A stretch of DNA of 53,599 bases from Nitrospirales bacterium (GTDB taxonomy: Bacteria > Nitrospirota > Nitrospiria > Nitrospirales > UBA8639), in the NCBI GenBank assembly GCA_029261235.1, contig JAJDBS010000240.1:1-53599 (forward strand), given 5' to 3'. Position numbers and translations under genes: made by a program. This document shows, one piece after another, positions 16,386-29,900 of the stretch (positions are counted from its first letter, which is position 1; each line of letters begins with the position of its first letter). A model generated the notes under the pieces. That model was not told where the DNA came from and ran no database searches. It saw only the letters and a program-made list of their open reading frames with translations.

Positions 16386-17906
16386 CTACATCCGAGAAAA
16401 AGACTCTAACAATTCTAACTCAATGGGGAGTCCTGCGAGGGGACCTTCCTGAGTCCATTGTCCTACTTGATTTCGGCCAGCATTCTTCGCAGCATAGAGA
16501 GCCTTGTCAGCTTGATCCACTAATTCTAAGGGATCAGCAGACCCTAGCGAAAAACATGAGACACCAAAGCTCATCGTAAGTCGGTTGTCTCCAGTAGTCC
16601 GCACAGCTTGACTGGCTTGGGCCGAAATGGCGAGACGCAGACGTTCGGCTGCTTTAGCTGTGTCCTCAGGGCCTTTCCCAGGTAGCAAAATACAAAACTC
16701 CTCGCCCCCATATCGCCCAACAATATCGGTTGGGCGAATCGTCGTAGAGAGAATTTGTGCGACCACTTGAATCACCTGATCCCCGACGGCATGGCCAAAG
16801 CGATCATTAAATGACTTAAAATGATCGATGTCGGCCATAATACAGCCAAAATCTAATCCACCTGAAGAACCTGACGCATGGAGATCTTCAAACACCTCGA
16901 ATAAGGCTCGCCTATTAAAGCAACCCGTTAACGGATCGCGCATCGCAAGGCTTTCTAACTCAGCTTTTGATGTTTCAAGAGCCCGAATGGTTTCTTCTAA
17001 TTTTGTGACATCATCAAAAGAAACCAACATGCCTCGAATATCTCCTTGGTCATCTTGGATGGGACTCGAATTGACGCGAAACTTTTGAGTCTCCCCAGAC
17101 GAAGTCTCGGATAACGCCATGGGAAAATCCAACTCCAAACATTTCGCTTTACGAGCGGTCACCCAGGGGAAGGCCTCTAAGGGTGATCCTAATGGTGACG
17201 CAATCCAATGAAATTCGTTCAGATTTTTGCTCATGAGCGTATAGGGATCCTGCTGAACAATCTTCCCAAAGGATCGATTAGCCAAAACAATGCGTTCATG
17301 CGCATCCAACATCACGACACCCGCATTGAGCCCATCAAAAGCTGTTTTGACCCGCAAGGGAACCACAGAGCTGGGATCAAGCTGACGAAGCGTTCGTTTC
17401 ATATAGAAGAAGTAGCCTATGGAGCAGGATCCTATGACGAGGCCGAGAAACTGAATCCATGGATCTTTCAGCCAGGCAACCCATCCTCCATCGTCAAGAG
17501 ACCGAAACCGAAGCTGAACGGTACCCCACCGCTCAGTGCTATCAAAAATGGGAACCTGAATATGATCCGGAGTGGAAGTATCACCTGGGGGTTGCTTCCA
17601 AACTTGTTGATGGCGTCCCGCAAAGGCCAAGGTCTCACCATTCGCCAAGATAACGGCAGCAGAGAGAATATCCTCGTTGCGTTGAACCAAGAGAGCAAAC
17701 GCTTCTTGAATGGCCCGACTGTCTCCATGTTCGGCCAGCAGAGAATATTGGACAGCGAGAGCTTCACTATATTTTTGACGATACTTGAAAATTTCTTCAG
17801 CTTGATTAGGGATCAAATTCACCGCAAGATCGCTCATGAGGAGGATACTCAACGTGAGGGAAACCAACCCGAAACTGATCCAGAGCAATGGGTTCGAACG
17901 TGTCAT
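16386..17906 (-). CDS. membrane diguanylate cyclase: sensor-TM-PAS-GGDEF
   Basis: At 506 aa it has an N-terminal membrane helix (about 9-25), a periplasmic segment (about 30-145), a second helix (about 150-170), a PAS domain (about 185-305) and a GGDEF domain (about 320-480). The active motif is GGEEF (400-404), and RPTD (391-394), five residues ahead, is a product-inhibition I-site, so it should make c-di-GMP with feedback control. Its ATG overlaps the stop of the giant-protein gene by four bases (ATGA), which indicates translational coupling. Residues 1-310 are colinear with the hybrid kinase at 42575-45097: RNED at 76-79 and QLDPS at 175-179 fall at the same numbers in both. The product probably responds to the state of the surface protein encoded just before it; that is inference. 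Confidence 0.92.
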   Translation of the reverse strand: MTRSNPLLWISFGLVSLTLSILLMSDLAVNLIPNQAEEIFKYRQKYSEALAVQYSLLAEHGDSRAIQEAFALLVQRNEDILSAAVILANGETLAFAGRHQQVWKQPPGDTSTPDHIQVPIFDSTERWGTVQLRFRSLDDGGWVAWLKDPWIQFLGLVIGSCSIGYFFYMKRTLRQLDPSSVVPLRVKTAFDGLNAGVVMLDAHERIVLANRSFGKIVQQDPYTLMSKNLNEFHWIASPLGSPLEAFPWVTARKAKCLELDFPMALSETSSGETQKFRVNSSPIQDDQGDIRGMLVSFDDVTKLEETIRALETSKAELESLAMRDPLTGCFNRRALFEVFEDLHASGSSGGLDFGCIMADIDHFKSFNDRFGHAVGDQVIQVVAQILSTTIRPTDIVGRYGGEEFCILLPGKGPEDTAKAAERLRLAISAQASQAVRTTGDNRLTMSFGVSCFSLGSADPLELVDQADKALYAAKNAGRNQVGQWTQEGPLAGLPIELELLESFSRM

Positions 17907-20900
17907 GAAGACTTGGGAAGAGACTCAGAAGAGAGGGAGACATCCTCTTGATCTGCATCCCGAAGAATCTGGTCTATGCCTTGATGTTGGTGGGCTTCTA
18001 ACTCAGCAGCGGCCTTCACGCGCTTGGCCCAGACTTCTTTTTCTTCTTTGTTCATACTTAAGATTGGCACAGGATCAATATGCCTCCAAGAAGGTAACGA
18101 TGCCATCAAACCGGCCACCAACGCTCCCCCGCGCACCATCCACGCCACAAACCCTGTTGTGAGCGTAAACCCAGCCCCTTTCATTGAATCCATAATCCAG
18201 GAACGCTTCTCAGCCTGCTCCTCCATGGTCTGTCCCAATTCATCGGAAAATTGGTTGAGTTGCTGAAGAACATCTGCAGAGAGCTCCGTTTTAGTCAGAT
18301 CCAAAGGATCGGGATAATACGCGCGAATTTGATCAGATGTTGTCGCCCACGACCCAGGGCGTAACAATGGAGGAAGGTCCAACACATTCACCACATCATG
18401 TTGCCCACTCTGGTGTGTCTCCTCTTCCAACCCTCGACCAGCGAACCCACTCTCCTCAACAAATACATTTCCTTGACCTACTGGACCCGCGTTCTGAGAA
18501 GGGTCCCCTGGAAGACCAGGATCCGGTTCAGGCTCCGGAGTGGGTTCTGGCGTCGATTCGGGCTCTGGCTCAGGAGTCGGGTCAGGTGGAGAGGGGGAGG
18601 GGGCACCCCCTTCCATCACGTCCGTCACGGAAATAGCCAGCGTTTGCGTATCCGTGCCCCCTTGGCCATCACTGACCTGCAGCTGCACGTCATACACATT
18701 GTTGCCACCCCCATCAGCTGGATTCTCGAAATCAGGCGCCCCCACAAAACTCAAGGCCCCGCTCGTGGCATCAATCACAAATCGCGCTGCATCCGCTCCA
18801 CCAACAAGGCTATAGATCAACGGATCGCCGTCGGCATCCGTGGCCGTCAGCGTCGTCACTCCCGTCAGATTTTCTGCTAACGAAATGGCCGCAGTCGCGC
18901 CACCACCAACACTGGTCAAGACTGGGGGATCATTCACACTGACAACCGTGAGCGTCACCGTAGCCTGCCCGACACCGCCATTCCCATCGGTGATTTGATA
19001 GGTAAAAGTATCCACCCCGCTCCATCCGCTATTAGGGGTGTAGGTAAAGCTGCCATCGGCGTTCAAGACCAACGTCCCATTAGTCACATTGGCCACTGGA
19101 GTAGTGTTGACAGTTAACGTGTCAAAATCTACATCATTATCATTGCCCAAGACTCCTGTGGCCAGAGTAGTGGTCAGCGTTGTATCTTCTGCCGTCGTAT
19201 AACTATCGTTGGAAGCCACCGGCGCGTCGTTGATGCTGCTCACCGTGATCGTCGTCGCGTCCGTGTCACTCAGGGGCGTGCCCGCGCTGTCCGTGCTGAT
19301 CGTCGTCAGGGTGTCCGTGCCATTGAAGTTGGCGCTGCCTTGATAGGAAAGGCTGGCCAGGGTGGCGTTGATGTCCGCCTCGCTGCCGCTGATCGTCAGG
19401 GTGTTCGTGCCACTCGCCCCCGCACTGATGCTCGCGCTGCCACTTAAGGTCACGCTCAGGGTGCCGTTGCCCACCGTCAGCTGGGTGCTCGCCAGGTTGC
19501 CATCCACGTCCGTCACGGTAATCAGGTTGCCGCCCGTCATGGCCAGCGCCGTGTCTTCCGCCACCGTCGCCGTCGCCGGCACCGTGTTCACCGGCGCGTC
19601 GTTGATGCTGCTCACCGTGATCGTCGTCGTGGCGACATTTCCCGAGTAGGTCCCATCATCAGCCACAAACTGAATGACCCGCGTGGTCGTGGTCGGGTTA
19701 TCGGAGGTATTGTCATAGGTCACGGTCCGCAACACCTGCTCATAATTGGCGACGGTATCGGTGCCACTCAAGGTCAGGATTCCAGTCCCACTGTCATAGC
19801 TCGCCGTAATGCTGGTCCCCGTGATATCGGCGGCTAAGAGTTCAAACGCTCCATCCTGCAAATTGGTAATGGTGACGGTCAGAGAGGCGAGATTCGTACT
19901 ATCCAGATCCGTGAGGGTGGCATCACTATCCGCCAGGGTGACAGGCCCACCATCTTCAGTGAAACTCGTCACGAAGTTGGTGACGCCGGCGCCCGAACTG
20001 TCATTCGCATCCAGGTCAATGAAGGGAATAGGATTGCCAGCAGACATATTGGCGGCAAATTCCGAGGTACTGCCATAGTTGCCGCCACCCAAATCCACCG
20101 TGGCCGTGGCGGTGACAAACTCCCCGAGTCCCACAGCTGCAGCCAATGTCGAATTAAAAGAAGCATTGCCACTCCCATCCGTCGTCACCGTGGCAAACCC
20201 GAGGTAGCGTTCGGCTTCTCCATAGCCCGTGCCATCCGCCGTCGTGCTGGCAAAGAATTCAATCCGATAGGTCGTACTGGCGTTACTATTGAAGGTGCCA
20301 ATCAGATTCACATTGGCCCCGTCGGTGGAGGCAGAAGTCATGACTGGGAAGTTTTGTAGATCGTTGGCGCCTGCATCGACATCGCCTAGATCGTTTGCGG
20401 TCACGCCATCGGTTCCAAGATCAATCCCGATGCCAGAGTTCGAGTAAATGGCATTACCAAGAAGACTATTCCCAGTTCCTGAAGCATTATCAAGACCAAT
20501 ACCTGCTTGAGCGTTATACGCAAGAGTATTGCCCGCGCCGGTGGCCGTGCCTCCAATCGTGTTGCCACTAGAATTGGTAACTCGTACCCCCCAGGTTCCA
20601 TTTCCAATATCGATGGTCCCCGTTAGATCTGTCCCAATGAAATTACCTTCGACGACGGTGGCACTCGAAGAATTGGACAGAATGATTCCATCATTGCTGT
20701 TACCAGAAATCACATTACCCGCACCTGATGCAGTGCCCCCAATTTGCGTATTCGAAGCGCTATCTTCGACTTGAATACCTCGATCACCATTCCCCAGGGC
20801 CGCTGTTCCAGCCACATTGGTACCAATAAAGTTACCCTGAATCACATTACCGTCTGTGCCTGACCCAGTTACATAAATTCCGTCACCGCTATTGCTGGAA

Positions 20901-23900
20901 ATCACATTACGCGAACTCGTGGTCGTACCTCCAATAGTATTACTGGAGGCTCCACTGCTCACATAAATTCCAGCACTCCCATTACCAAGGGCAAGGCTTC
21001 CAGATGTCGTTCCGATATAGTTTCCTTGAACAAAGTTCCCCGTCGTCTCACTTCCCGTCAGGTAAATACCATGGTTGGTATTCCCAGCAATGACATTGCT
21101 CGCTCCGGAAGCTGTCCCTCCAATAACATTGCCTGATCCTGCTGTCACCCAAATGCCAAACGTATTGCCCAATGCCGCCGTACCCGTGGCATCCGTTCCA
21201 ATATAATTTCCTTCAATCACATTGCCCGTGGCATTGACGGAGGAAATCGTAATGCCCGAACTATTCCCGGCTATCACATTCCGTTCCGCTGCCGTTGTCC
21301 CGCCGATAATATTGTTCGCCCCATTGAGCCGAATACCTGCTACTGAATTTCCCAGATCCACCGTGCCAGTAACATCGGTGCCAATATAATTCCCCTGGAC
21401 AACGTTACCTGTTGTGGTGGCTCCAGATATTTCAATCCCATCACTCGTATTTCCCGAAATAATATTACGTGCGCCAGCGGTCGTACCTCCAATGGTATTA
21501 TTGGAGGCACCATTATATATCTGAACCCCATCTCCATTCCCAAGTGCTACGGTTCCCGTGATATCTGTCCCAATATAATTACCTTGAACCAGGTTCCCGG
21601 TGGCCGAGGCTCCAGACAACCAAATGCCTCTCGAAGAATTTCCAGAAATCACATTGCCAGCTCCCGCGGAAGTGCCCCCAATCACATTATCCGAACCATA
21701 CACCACCATTCCCATACTAAACCCAAGGGAGCCGGTGCCAGCCGCATTCGTTCCAATAAAATTGCCCTTAAACGTATTATTTTGAGCGCTTGTTTCAAGG
21801 CGAATTCCCGCAATCACATTCTCTTCCCCTACCCCGGTCCCACCAATTTGGTTATTATCACCGTAGATACGTAAGCCATAAGTACTGCTTAAGAGCTTCA
21901 TCCCCGTCACATCCACGCCCAGATAATTGCCCTGGACCGTATTCCCCGTGCCCGACCCTAATACCACATCATATTGATTGTTCCCGGCAATGATATTCCG
22001 TTCGCCAAGCGTGGCACCGCCAATGATATTATTATTGCTCCCAGCACTCACCTCAATGCCGCTAATACGATTACCTAGATCTACAGTCCCAGTGATATCC
22101 GTGCCAATGAAATTGCCCACGACGGTATGTCCACCCGAACCATTCAATTGAATCCCATCCCAATCAAATTGGTTAATGGCCAACCCTTGAATCGTACTGC
22201 CCGCGCCGGAGTTCAACGAAAACCCATTAAAATTCACGCCGGTCCCCGCCAATGACCCATCCAGCTCTAGGACCGGTTGTCCGGCTTGCCAGCCCGTTTG
22301 AGTCGAGCCATCAATGATCACCGCATCCGTAATGGTTGGCAGGAGAGAAGTCGGTTGAATTTGCCACCAGGAGAACCCAGCCCCCGCTCCTCCCACATAA
22401 TCCGGGTCAAAATCGGCAATTGAACCATCATCAAGCGTGGTGGTCGCGATCGTGGTGAGGGAATCGGCAATGCCGTCATTTTGATAATAGACATGCCCAG
22501 CATCGGTGAGGCCAATATCAAAGTTAATCGTATCCAAGCCAGTCGTATTATTCGTCGCTTCAATGGCTTCTCGAAGAGAGATATATCCATCGACACCCTT
22601 GTTCGCCAAAAGAGCCGCTGTCGATGAAGTGTCCCCATCCGACACGTCTGAGGTGGTATCGACAAACATGCCAACCGTGATCGCTACGGTGTCGGAATCA
22701 GTCGCGGAATTGCTGTCCGTACTCAGCACGGTCAAGGTGTCCGCGCCCGTGTAGTTCGCGGTGCCTTGATAGATGAGGGAGGCGAGCGTCGCATTGATGT
22801 CGGCTTGCGTGCCGGAGAGGGTCAGGGTGTTCGTGCCATTGGTCCCGGCACTGATGGTCGCGGCCCCACTCAAGGTCACGGTCACGGTTCCTTGCGTCAC
22901 CGCCAGTTGTACTGTCGAGAGATTACCGTCCACGTCGTTCACACTCAGGCCCGTGATGTTGAGCGCGGTGTCTTCCGCCACCACTTGTGCGCCTGGCACC
23001 GTGTTCACCGGCGCGTCGTTGACGCTGCTCACGGTAATCCCCACCGTGTCCACGTCCGTCGCACTATTGCCGTCGGTGCTCGTCATCGTGAGGGTGTCGG
23101 CGCCGCTGTAGTTGAGGGTGCCTTGATAGCTGAGGGAGGCGAGCGTCGCGTTGATGTCGGCTTGCGTGCCGGAGAGGGTCAGGGTGTTCGTGCCATTGGT
23201 CCCGGCACTGATGGTCGCCGCCCCACTTAAGGTCACGGCCACGGTTCCTTGCGTCACCGCCAGTTGTACTGTCGAGAGATTACCGTCCACGTCGTTCACA
23301 CTCAGGCCCGTGATGTTGAGCGCGGTGTCTTCCGCCACCACTTGCGCGCCCGGCACCGTGTTCACCGGTGCATCGTTGACATCGGTTATCTGAATCGCGA
23401 GCACTTCGTCGTAGGTGAGGCCACCAGAATCTGTCGCACGAACCGTGATATTGTGAGACGTCGCTGTTTCGTAATCGAGCAACGTGCCGTTCGCAACCGT
23501 GATTTCTCCAGTGGTCCCGTTGATTTGGAAGCGCCCTCCGGCATCATCAACCAAAGAGAATGTGTGCGTGTCACCACTGTCCAGGTCCATCACCCCAAGT
23601 ACATCAGCAACTCGCGTTCCATTCGCGACATTCTCAGAGACAGCTGCGGTTCCAGTCGTCACTACTCGTGAAGCAATACCGGTCAACGCCCCATCGACGT
23701 TTTCGCTTTGCCATACGGCAATCACTTGCCCGGATGACGTCTCGATGAGTTCCGACTTACGTTGATTACCGGCAGTCGTTTGATTGACGATGACCTCCCC
23801 ATCAATTGTATTCCCGCTAGCATCAAAACGTTGAGCCAAAATGGCAGAACCACTTCCGTCGCCCGCACTCGACTCCCACGACACCACAAAGCCTTCATCG

Positions 23901-26900
23901 GAACGAGTCACGCTCGACTCATAGCGTGCGGCAGACAACGTGGTATTCACCGTAAATTCCGCCGTATCCAGCACCCCATTGGCATCATAGATCGCCGCTT
24001 TCAGCGCGCTGCCCGAATCATAGGTGACGACCAGGTTGCCATCAGCCAAAGTCGTGACATCCCCAATATTATCGCCATTCAAGAGGATCTCTGAGGATCG
24101 GGCTGTGCCATCAGCGTTCATCACACGCATGCGCGTACCCAAGTCAGTCCCGTCATGGGTCCGCCAGACCACAGCGAATCCACCATCATTCAGCTTGGTG
24201 ACCTCCGTCTGTGCGCCAAACAACCCTGAGCCGGAGAGAAGAGAGCCCACTGTGAATTGGGCACCAACTGTGCTGCCAGTCCGGTCGTAGATTTGTCCCG
24301 CAATTTCGTAGGTCGTCCCGCCAATTTCATTGGCCCAGACGACAGCAAAGTCGGTTGAACTTAATGTCACCACAGTTGGCTGATAGCCTTCATTGTCACC
24401 ATCAACTCCTGGACTCACCTGAAACTCGCTGGTCGCCGGGGTCCCATCGGCATTAAATACTCGGGCTTCAGTCCAGGCATACACCCCGCTGGTCTGATCC
24501 TGCCATGCCACCACAAACCCACCATCAGAAAATGTCGCCACCGAGGGATTCGTTTCAGAATCAGTGGTTTCTGAAGTTACCAGGAATTCCGAGCCATTCG
24601 TACTGCCATCGGTGTTGTATCGTTGTCCATAAAGACCGTATCCACTACCATCCTGTCCATTGGACACCCATACAACGATATATCCCCCATCATCAAATGC
24701 CGCAATGGCCGGATCAATTTGGTCACTAGTGCCATAGGTATTAACTAATTGTTCAGCCGCTGACTCTGAGTCGAAAACAATATCCGTCGGTGCGTTGTTG
24801 ACGCCAGAGACTGTCACCGTCGTGTCGTAGTTGGCACTCGTCCCACCATCTCCATCCGTGAGGACATAGCGCACTATTCGACTACCAGTGGTTGGATTAT
24901 CCGTGTCGGTGTTCTCGTAGGTGATGTTCTGGATCAGGGCCGTCACTGATGTCGGCGTGGCTTTGTCTTCCAATAGGATAGTCAGTGGCGTGCCGCTGCT
25001 GCCGCCGAAAAAACTACCGATCTTCTCACCACCGTATTCAACGTCGCTACCATTGATGCCGATTTGTCCAGCGCCGCTGCCCTGGTGGCGAATGGCCAGA
25101 ACATCTTCGGCGTTGTCACTGCCCGCTTGGAACGACACCGTCAACGTCCCCGTATCAAAGTTACTCGAATCCACATCAGCCACGATGGCGTCGGCTCCTT
25201 GCTCAATCACCACCGCCCCATCGCCTTCGGTGTAGGCCAACGTGTCGCCGTCTAAGTTGGTCATGGTTGGGAGATCATTGACCGCAACTACCGAAATCGT
25301 GCTCGTCGACGTGAGTCCGTTCAGCCCACTCCCGTCTTCGGGAATGATATCAACCGTGCGATTTCCAGTAGTCGGGTCTTCGGAAAGGTTTTCGTATGTT
25401 ATACCTCGAACCAGCAATTGCAGATCGGCTTCTGGCGTCATGCCGCTAATATTACGCATGATCGTAAAACCATAGCCGTCAAAGTCCATCTCGAAATCTG
25501 TACTTCCAACCGTTCGTACGACAACTTCGTTCACGCCAAAGGTAAAGGTGTACCCAGCAATCGTAATTTTTTCGCTGCTCCCATCTACGAAGCCACCCAA
25601 ATTCACACCCAGGCTTTGATAGGTGATATTATCGACATCACTGACTGCGGCATCGCTGTCCGTCACATTAATCGCCCCAAGCCCCTCCGTAAACGTCGTG
25701 GTAAAATTCGTCCCAGCCCCGTCAGCCCCATTGAGGTCTGCCACAGCCTGGTCATTGACCGCGCTGACGGAAATGCTAGCCGTTTCAAGAACTACACTGA
25801 AAGGACTTGTACCCCCGAAAACAGACGCATCCACTTTGGTCCCCGCTGTGCCAGAGGTTTGGTCCCAGGCTGAAAAAGTTACGAACGCCGTATCCGCATT
25901 CAACCCATCAGGAACAAAACGCAAGCTATCGGTCGCGCGAAGGAGGAGCGAACTGCTCGTCGAAACGGACCCCACGGCCGTCCAGCCGGACCCTGTATCG
26001 TACTCCCACGTACCATTGCTGCTTACCAGCCCTGTAATCGCGATGCCCTCTACTGCTCCCGAATCCACATCCGTGATTCGATCACCTGAGACACTGGCAA
26101 TAATCGCGGAAACAAGGTCACCACTATTATTGATGTCATCTTCGGTAATGGTGGTCAGGGACATCAATCCAGAATTGTCGAGTACTGGAGCATCATTCAC
26201 ACTGCTGACCGTAATCGACACGGAATCAGAGTCGGTTAAAGCACCGGCATCTGTACTGAGGATCGTTAAGGTATCACTACCATTGAAATTGAGATCCCCT
26301 TGGTAGGTGAGGCTCGCTAACGTGGCATTGATATCGGCTTGGGTTCCAGAAATGGTGAGAGTCGTCGTGTCATTGGCTCCAGCGCTAATCGTCGCTCCCC
26401 CGCTGAGGGAGACGTTGACGAGGCCACTCGTCACCGACAATTGCACAGTGGCCAAATTGGTATCGGAATCGGCTACCGAAATCCCACTAATGGCTAATAG
26501 GGTATCTTCATTGACCACCTGTGCCCCAGGAACCGTATTCACCGGACCGCTATTCGCAACGACATTTTGAGCAAATTCGGATGTTGCACCATAGGCCAGC
26601 GCATCATCCACGCCGACTTGTCCGGCATCATCAATCACCGTCGTCGTCGCCGTCACAGACTCGCCGGAGGCCACCGCCCAGGATTCGGTGACGTTGATCG
26701 TGGCATTGCCACTGCCATCTGTCGTCACGGTCGCAAACCCCAAATACCGCTCCGCTTCGCCATGCCCAGACCCATCAGCCGCAGCACTGGCATAAAATTC
26801 AATACGATATGTCGTACTGGCGGTACTATTGAGCGTTCCCGCAATACTGACGGAACTGCCCGTCGTATTCACCGCCGTGAGTACAGGATAGTTTTGGAGA

Positions 26901-29900
26901 TTATTGGCGCCTGTATCGGCATCGCCCGCATCATTGGCCGTCACGCCGAATCCATCTTCCGTTCCGCCACCAAGATCAATTTCTAAGCTTGTATTGGAAT
27001 ATATTTGATTGCCAAGAATCGAGCTACCTGTTGTTCCCGACGTCACTGAAATCCCATCAGCCGTATTGAAGGCAATGACATTACCTTCCCCGGCGCCCGT
27101 GCCGCCAATGAGATGATTGCCTCCCGAGGTCGAGATCGAAATTCCCGCCCCTTGGTTCCCTAAATCAAGCGTGCCCGTGGCATCCGTGCCGATAGCATTG
27201 CCTTGCACGGTATAGCCAGAGGCGGAATACAGGAGAATGCCTACATAGGAATTTCCCCCAATGAGATTGCCTTCATTGGCTCCGGACCCCCCGATCACGC
27301 CATTGCTCGAGGAAGACCAAGTCTGAATACCCCAGGCATTGGCCAGGGTGGCCGTACCGGTCGCATCCACACCGATATAATTTCCTTGAATGGTGGTACC
27401 CGATGAACTTTGATCGCGAATGCCCGCGTTGGCATTACCCGCAATCACGTTGCGAGCTCCAACCACCGACCCACCAATTGTCGTATTCGTTGCACTGATG
27501 AATTCGATGCCTTCATCACTATTCCCCAAATCTACCGTGCCCGTGACATCTGTCCCGATATAATTGCCTTGTATCAGCGTATTGGAGACCCCATCCAGAT
27601 GAATCCCATCGATGTTATTGGAAATGATATTGCCTGCGCCTGTCGCTGTACCCCCAATGGTATTCGCATTCGCCCCACTACTCACGGAAATCCCATGATT
27701 GAGGTTCCCTAACGCGAGGGTTCCGCTCACATCGGTGCCGATGTAATTACCGTGCACAACATTGCCGGTCGCTCCCGCTCCAGTGATATAGAGGCCTCGG
27801 TAATCATTGCCTGAAATAATATTACGCTCGGCTGCGGTGACACCACCAACAATATTATTGGCGGCATTATAGATTTCAATCCCATCAAAGCCGTTTCCAT
27901 AATCAAGCGTCCCCGTCACATCCGTGCCGATATAGTTGCCAATGATCGTGTTGCCATCACTCTTCAAGACAATTCCATCATCCGTAAACCGATTGATCAC
28001 CAACCCTTGAATCGTACTACCATCACTTCCCACCTCGAGCCGCAATCCGTCCACCCCAGCCCCCGCACTCGTCCCATTCAATTCGACAATCGGCGTCCCG
28101 GCATAATCCGGCTCAGACGTCCCATCGATAATGATTGAATCGGTGATGTCAGGTAGCGCAGAGAGGACATCAATGGTATGCGCCCCGCCAACCAGCGGGT
28201 CAGCAATATTGAAACTAATGGTGTCGATACCCGTGGTATTATTAGCTGCTTCGATGGATTCCCGGAGCGAGATTTTGCCATCGGCTCCCTTGTTCGCAAG
28301 CAGTGCCGCTGTGGACGAGGTATCGCCATCCGACACATCTGAGGTTGTGTCCACAAACAGGCCCACCGTGATGCCCACCACATCCACGTCTGTCGCACTA
28401 TTGGCATCGGTGCTGGTCACCGTCAGGGTGTCTGCACCCGTGAAGTTCGAGGTGCCCTGATAGGTGAGGCTAGCGAGCGTGGCGTTGATGTCGGTCTGCG
28501 TCCCAGAAAGCGTCAGCGTATTGGTGCCATCCGCGCCCGCGCTGACGGTGGCCGCTCCGGAGAGCGTGACATTCACGGTGCCGCTCGTCACCGAAAGTTG
28601 GACTGTCGAAAGATTCCCATCCGAATCATTCACCGAAATCCCGCTAATTGCCAACGTGGTATCTTCCGCCACTGCCTGCGCACTTGGAACCGTATTCACC
28701 GGGGCGTCGTTCACCGTCACATTCACAGTGCCAACCGAACTGCCGCCGGCAAGACTATTGTTGATTTCTGCTTCGCTCAACGCCCGATTGAACACTTGCA
28801 CGCTATCCAAGGACCCACCAAAGAATCGATCAGCCGCCAAGTCTTGTCGGGCGCCCAAATACATATCAGTGGCGGGATCAAAGGCATCGCCTCCACGGGT
28901 GGCATCGGTGTTTTGCACGACGCCATCGAGATAGACTTTTGAACCTTCACCTGCGGCGACGGTCAACGTGTAGGTGTGCCAATTGCCATCCCCGATGATG
29001 CTACTGGCATCAAACTCTAACGAAGTATTGGACAGCGTATCGTCCGTGTCTCGAAGGACGGTCCGTAACATATTTGGATCCGTGCCATGGGTGGCTTCGT
29101 TCAAGAAGATATTCAAGCTGTTGGTGGTGTCGATAGCCCCGTGGCTATAGATATATTGAAACAAGGAGCCGGTGTTGTCATCGATTTTGATTTGAAAGGA
29201 GAGGCTGAACGAATCGGTCATCGCGAAGTCGGAGACGACGACATGGTCATCGCTTTCATCAAAGCTCAACGCGTCGCCGTAATTGCCTTCGACTGTGGTG
29301 GTGCCCGTAATGACGCCATCGTTCGTCCCAACCGCGTCGATGGCATCGCCATCTAAGCGCCAGTAACTCGTGGTGTCATCCAAATCGGCCGCCACATAGG
29401 TAAAGCTGTCGGCGCCAGTGTAGCTCGCGGTCGGGGTATAGGTGACGGTGCCGTCCTCATTGTTCACCACCGTGCCATTGGTGGGATTCCCGACATCCAA
29501 GACGGTGATGGTTTCGCTATCGAGATCAGTGTCATTCGCAGTCACATCGATATTGACCGCCGTGTTCATATTGGTGGTGGCTGAATCATTTTGTGCATCA
29601 GGCGCTTCCGTGGCTAACTCTGCAATATCACCCGAGGCGAGGGATCGATCGTAGATCCGTACATCATCAAGAAGCCCCTGGAACTCTCCGTTAATCCCAC
29701 CGTCTTGATAAGCACCAATAGTTGTATTGGTCACGGTATTGAGATCGTTGATGAATGTTGTGGTTCCAGAGGAACCAGTGTTGTACGTAAGAGCCCCTCC
29801 TATCAGTTGTTGGCCATCGATAAACAGTTGGTTCCCAGATGAAGAGGCATTGAACGCAACATGATGCCATGTGCCGTCATTGATCGTTGCGGATGACACT

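Noticed and set aside
20450-28000. Regularly spaced repeats that could suggest a CRISPR array
   Set aside because: The units are in frame, about 180-205 nt, diverged, and encode GNYIGTD beta-helix turns; there are no short identical direct repeats with unique spacers.
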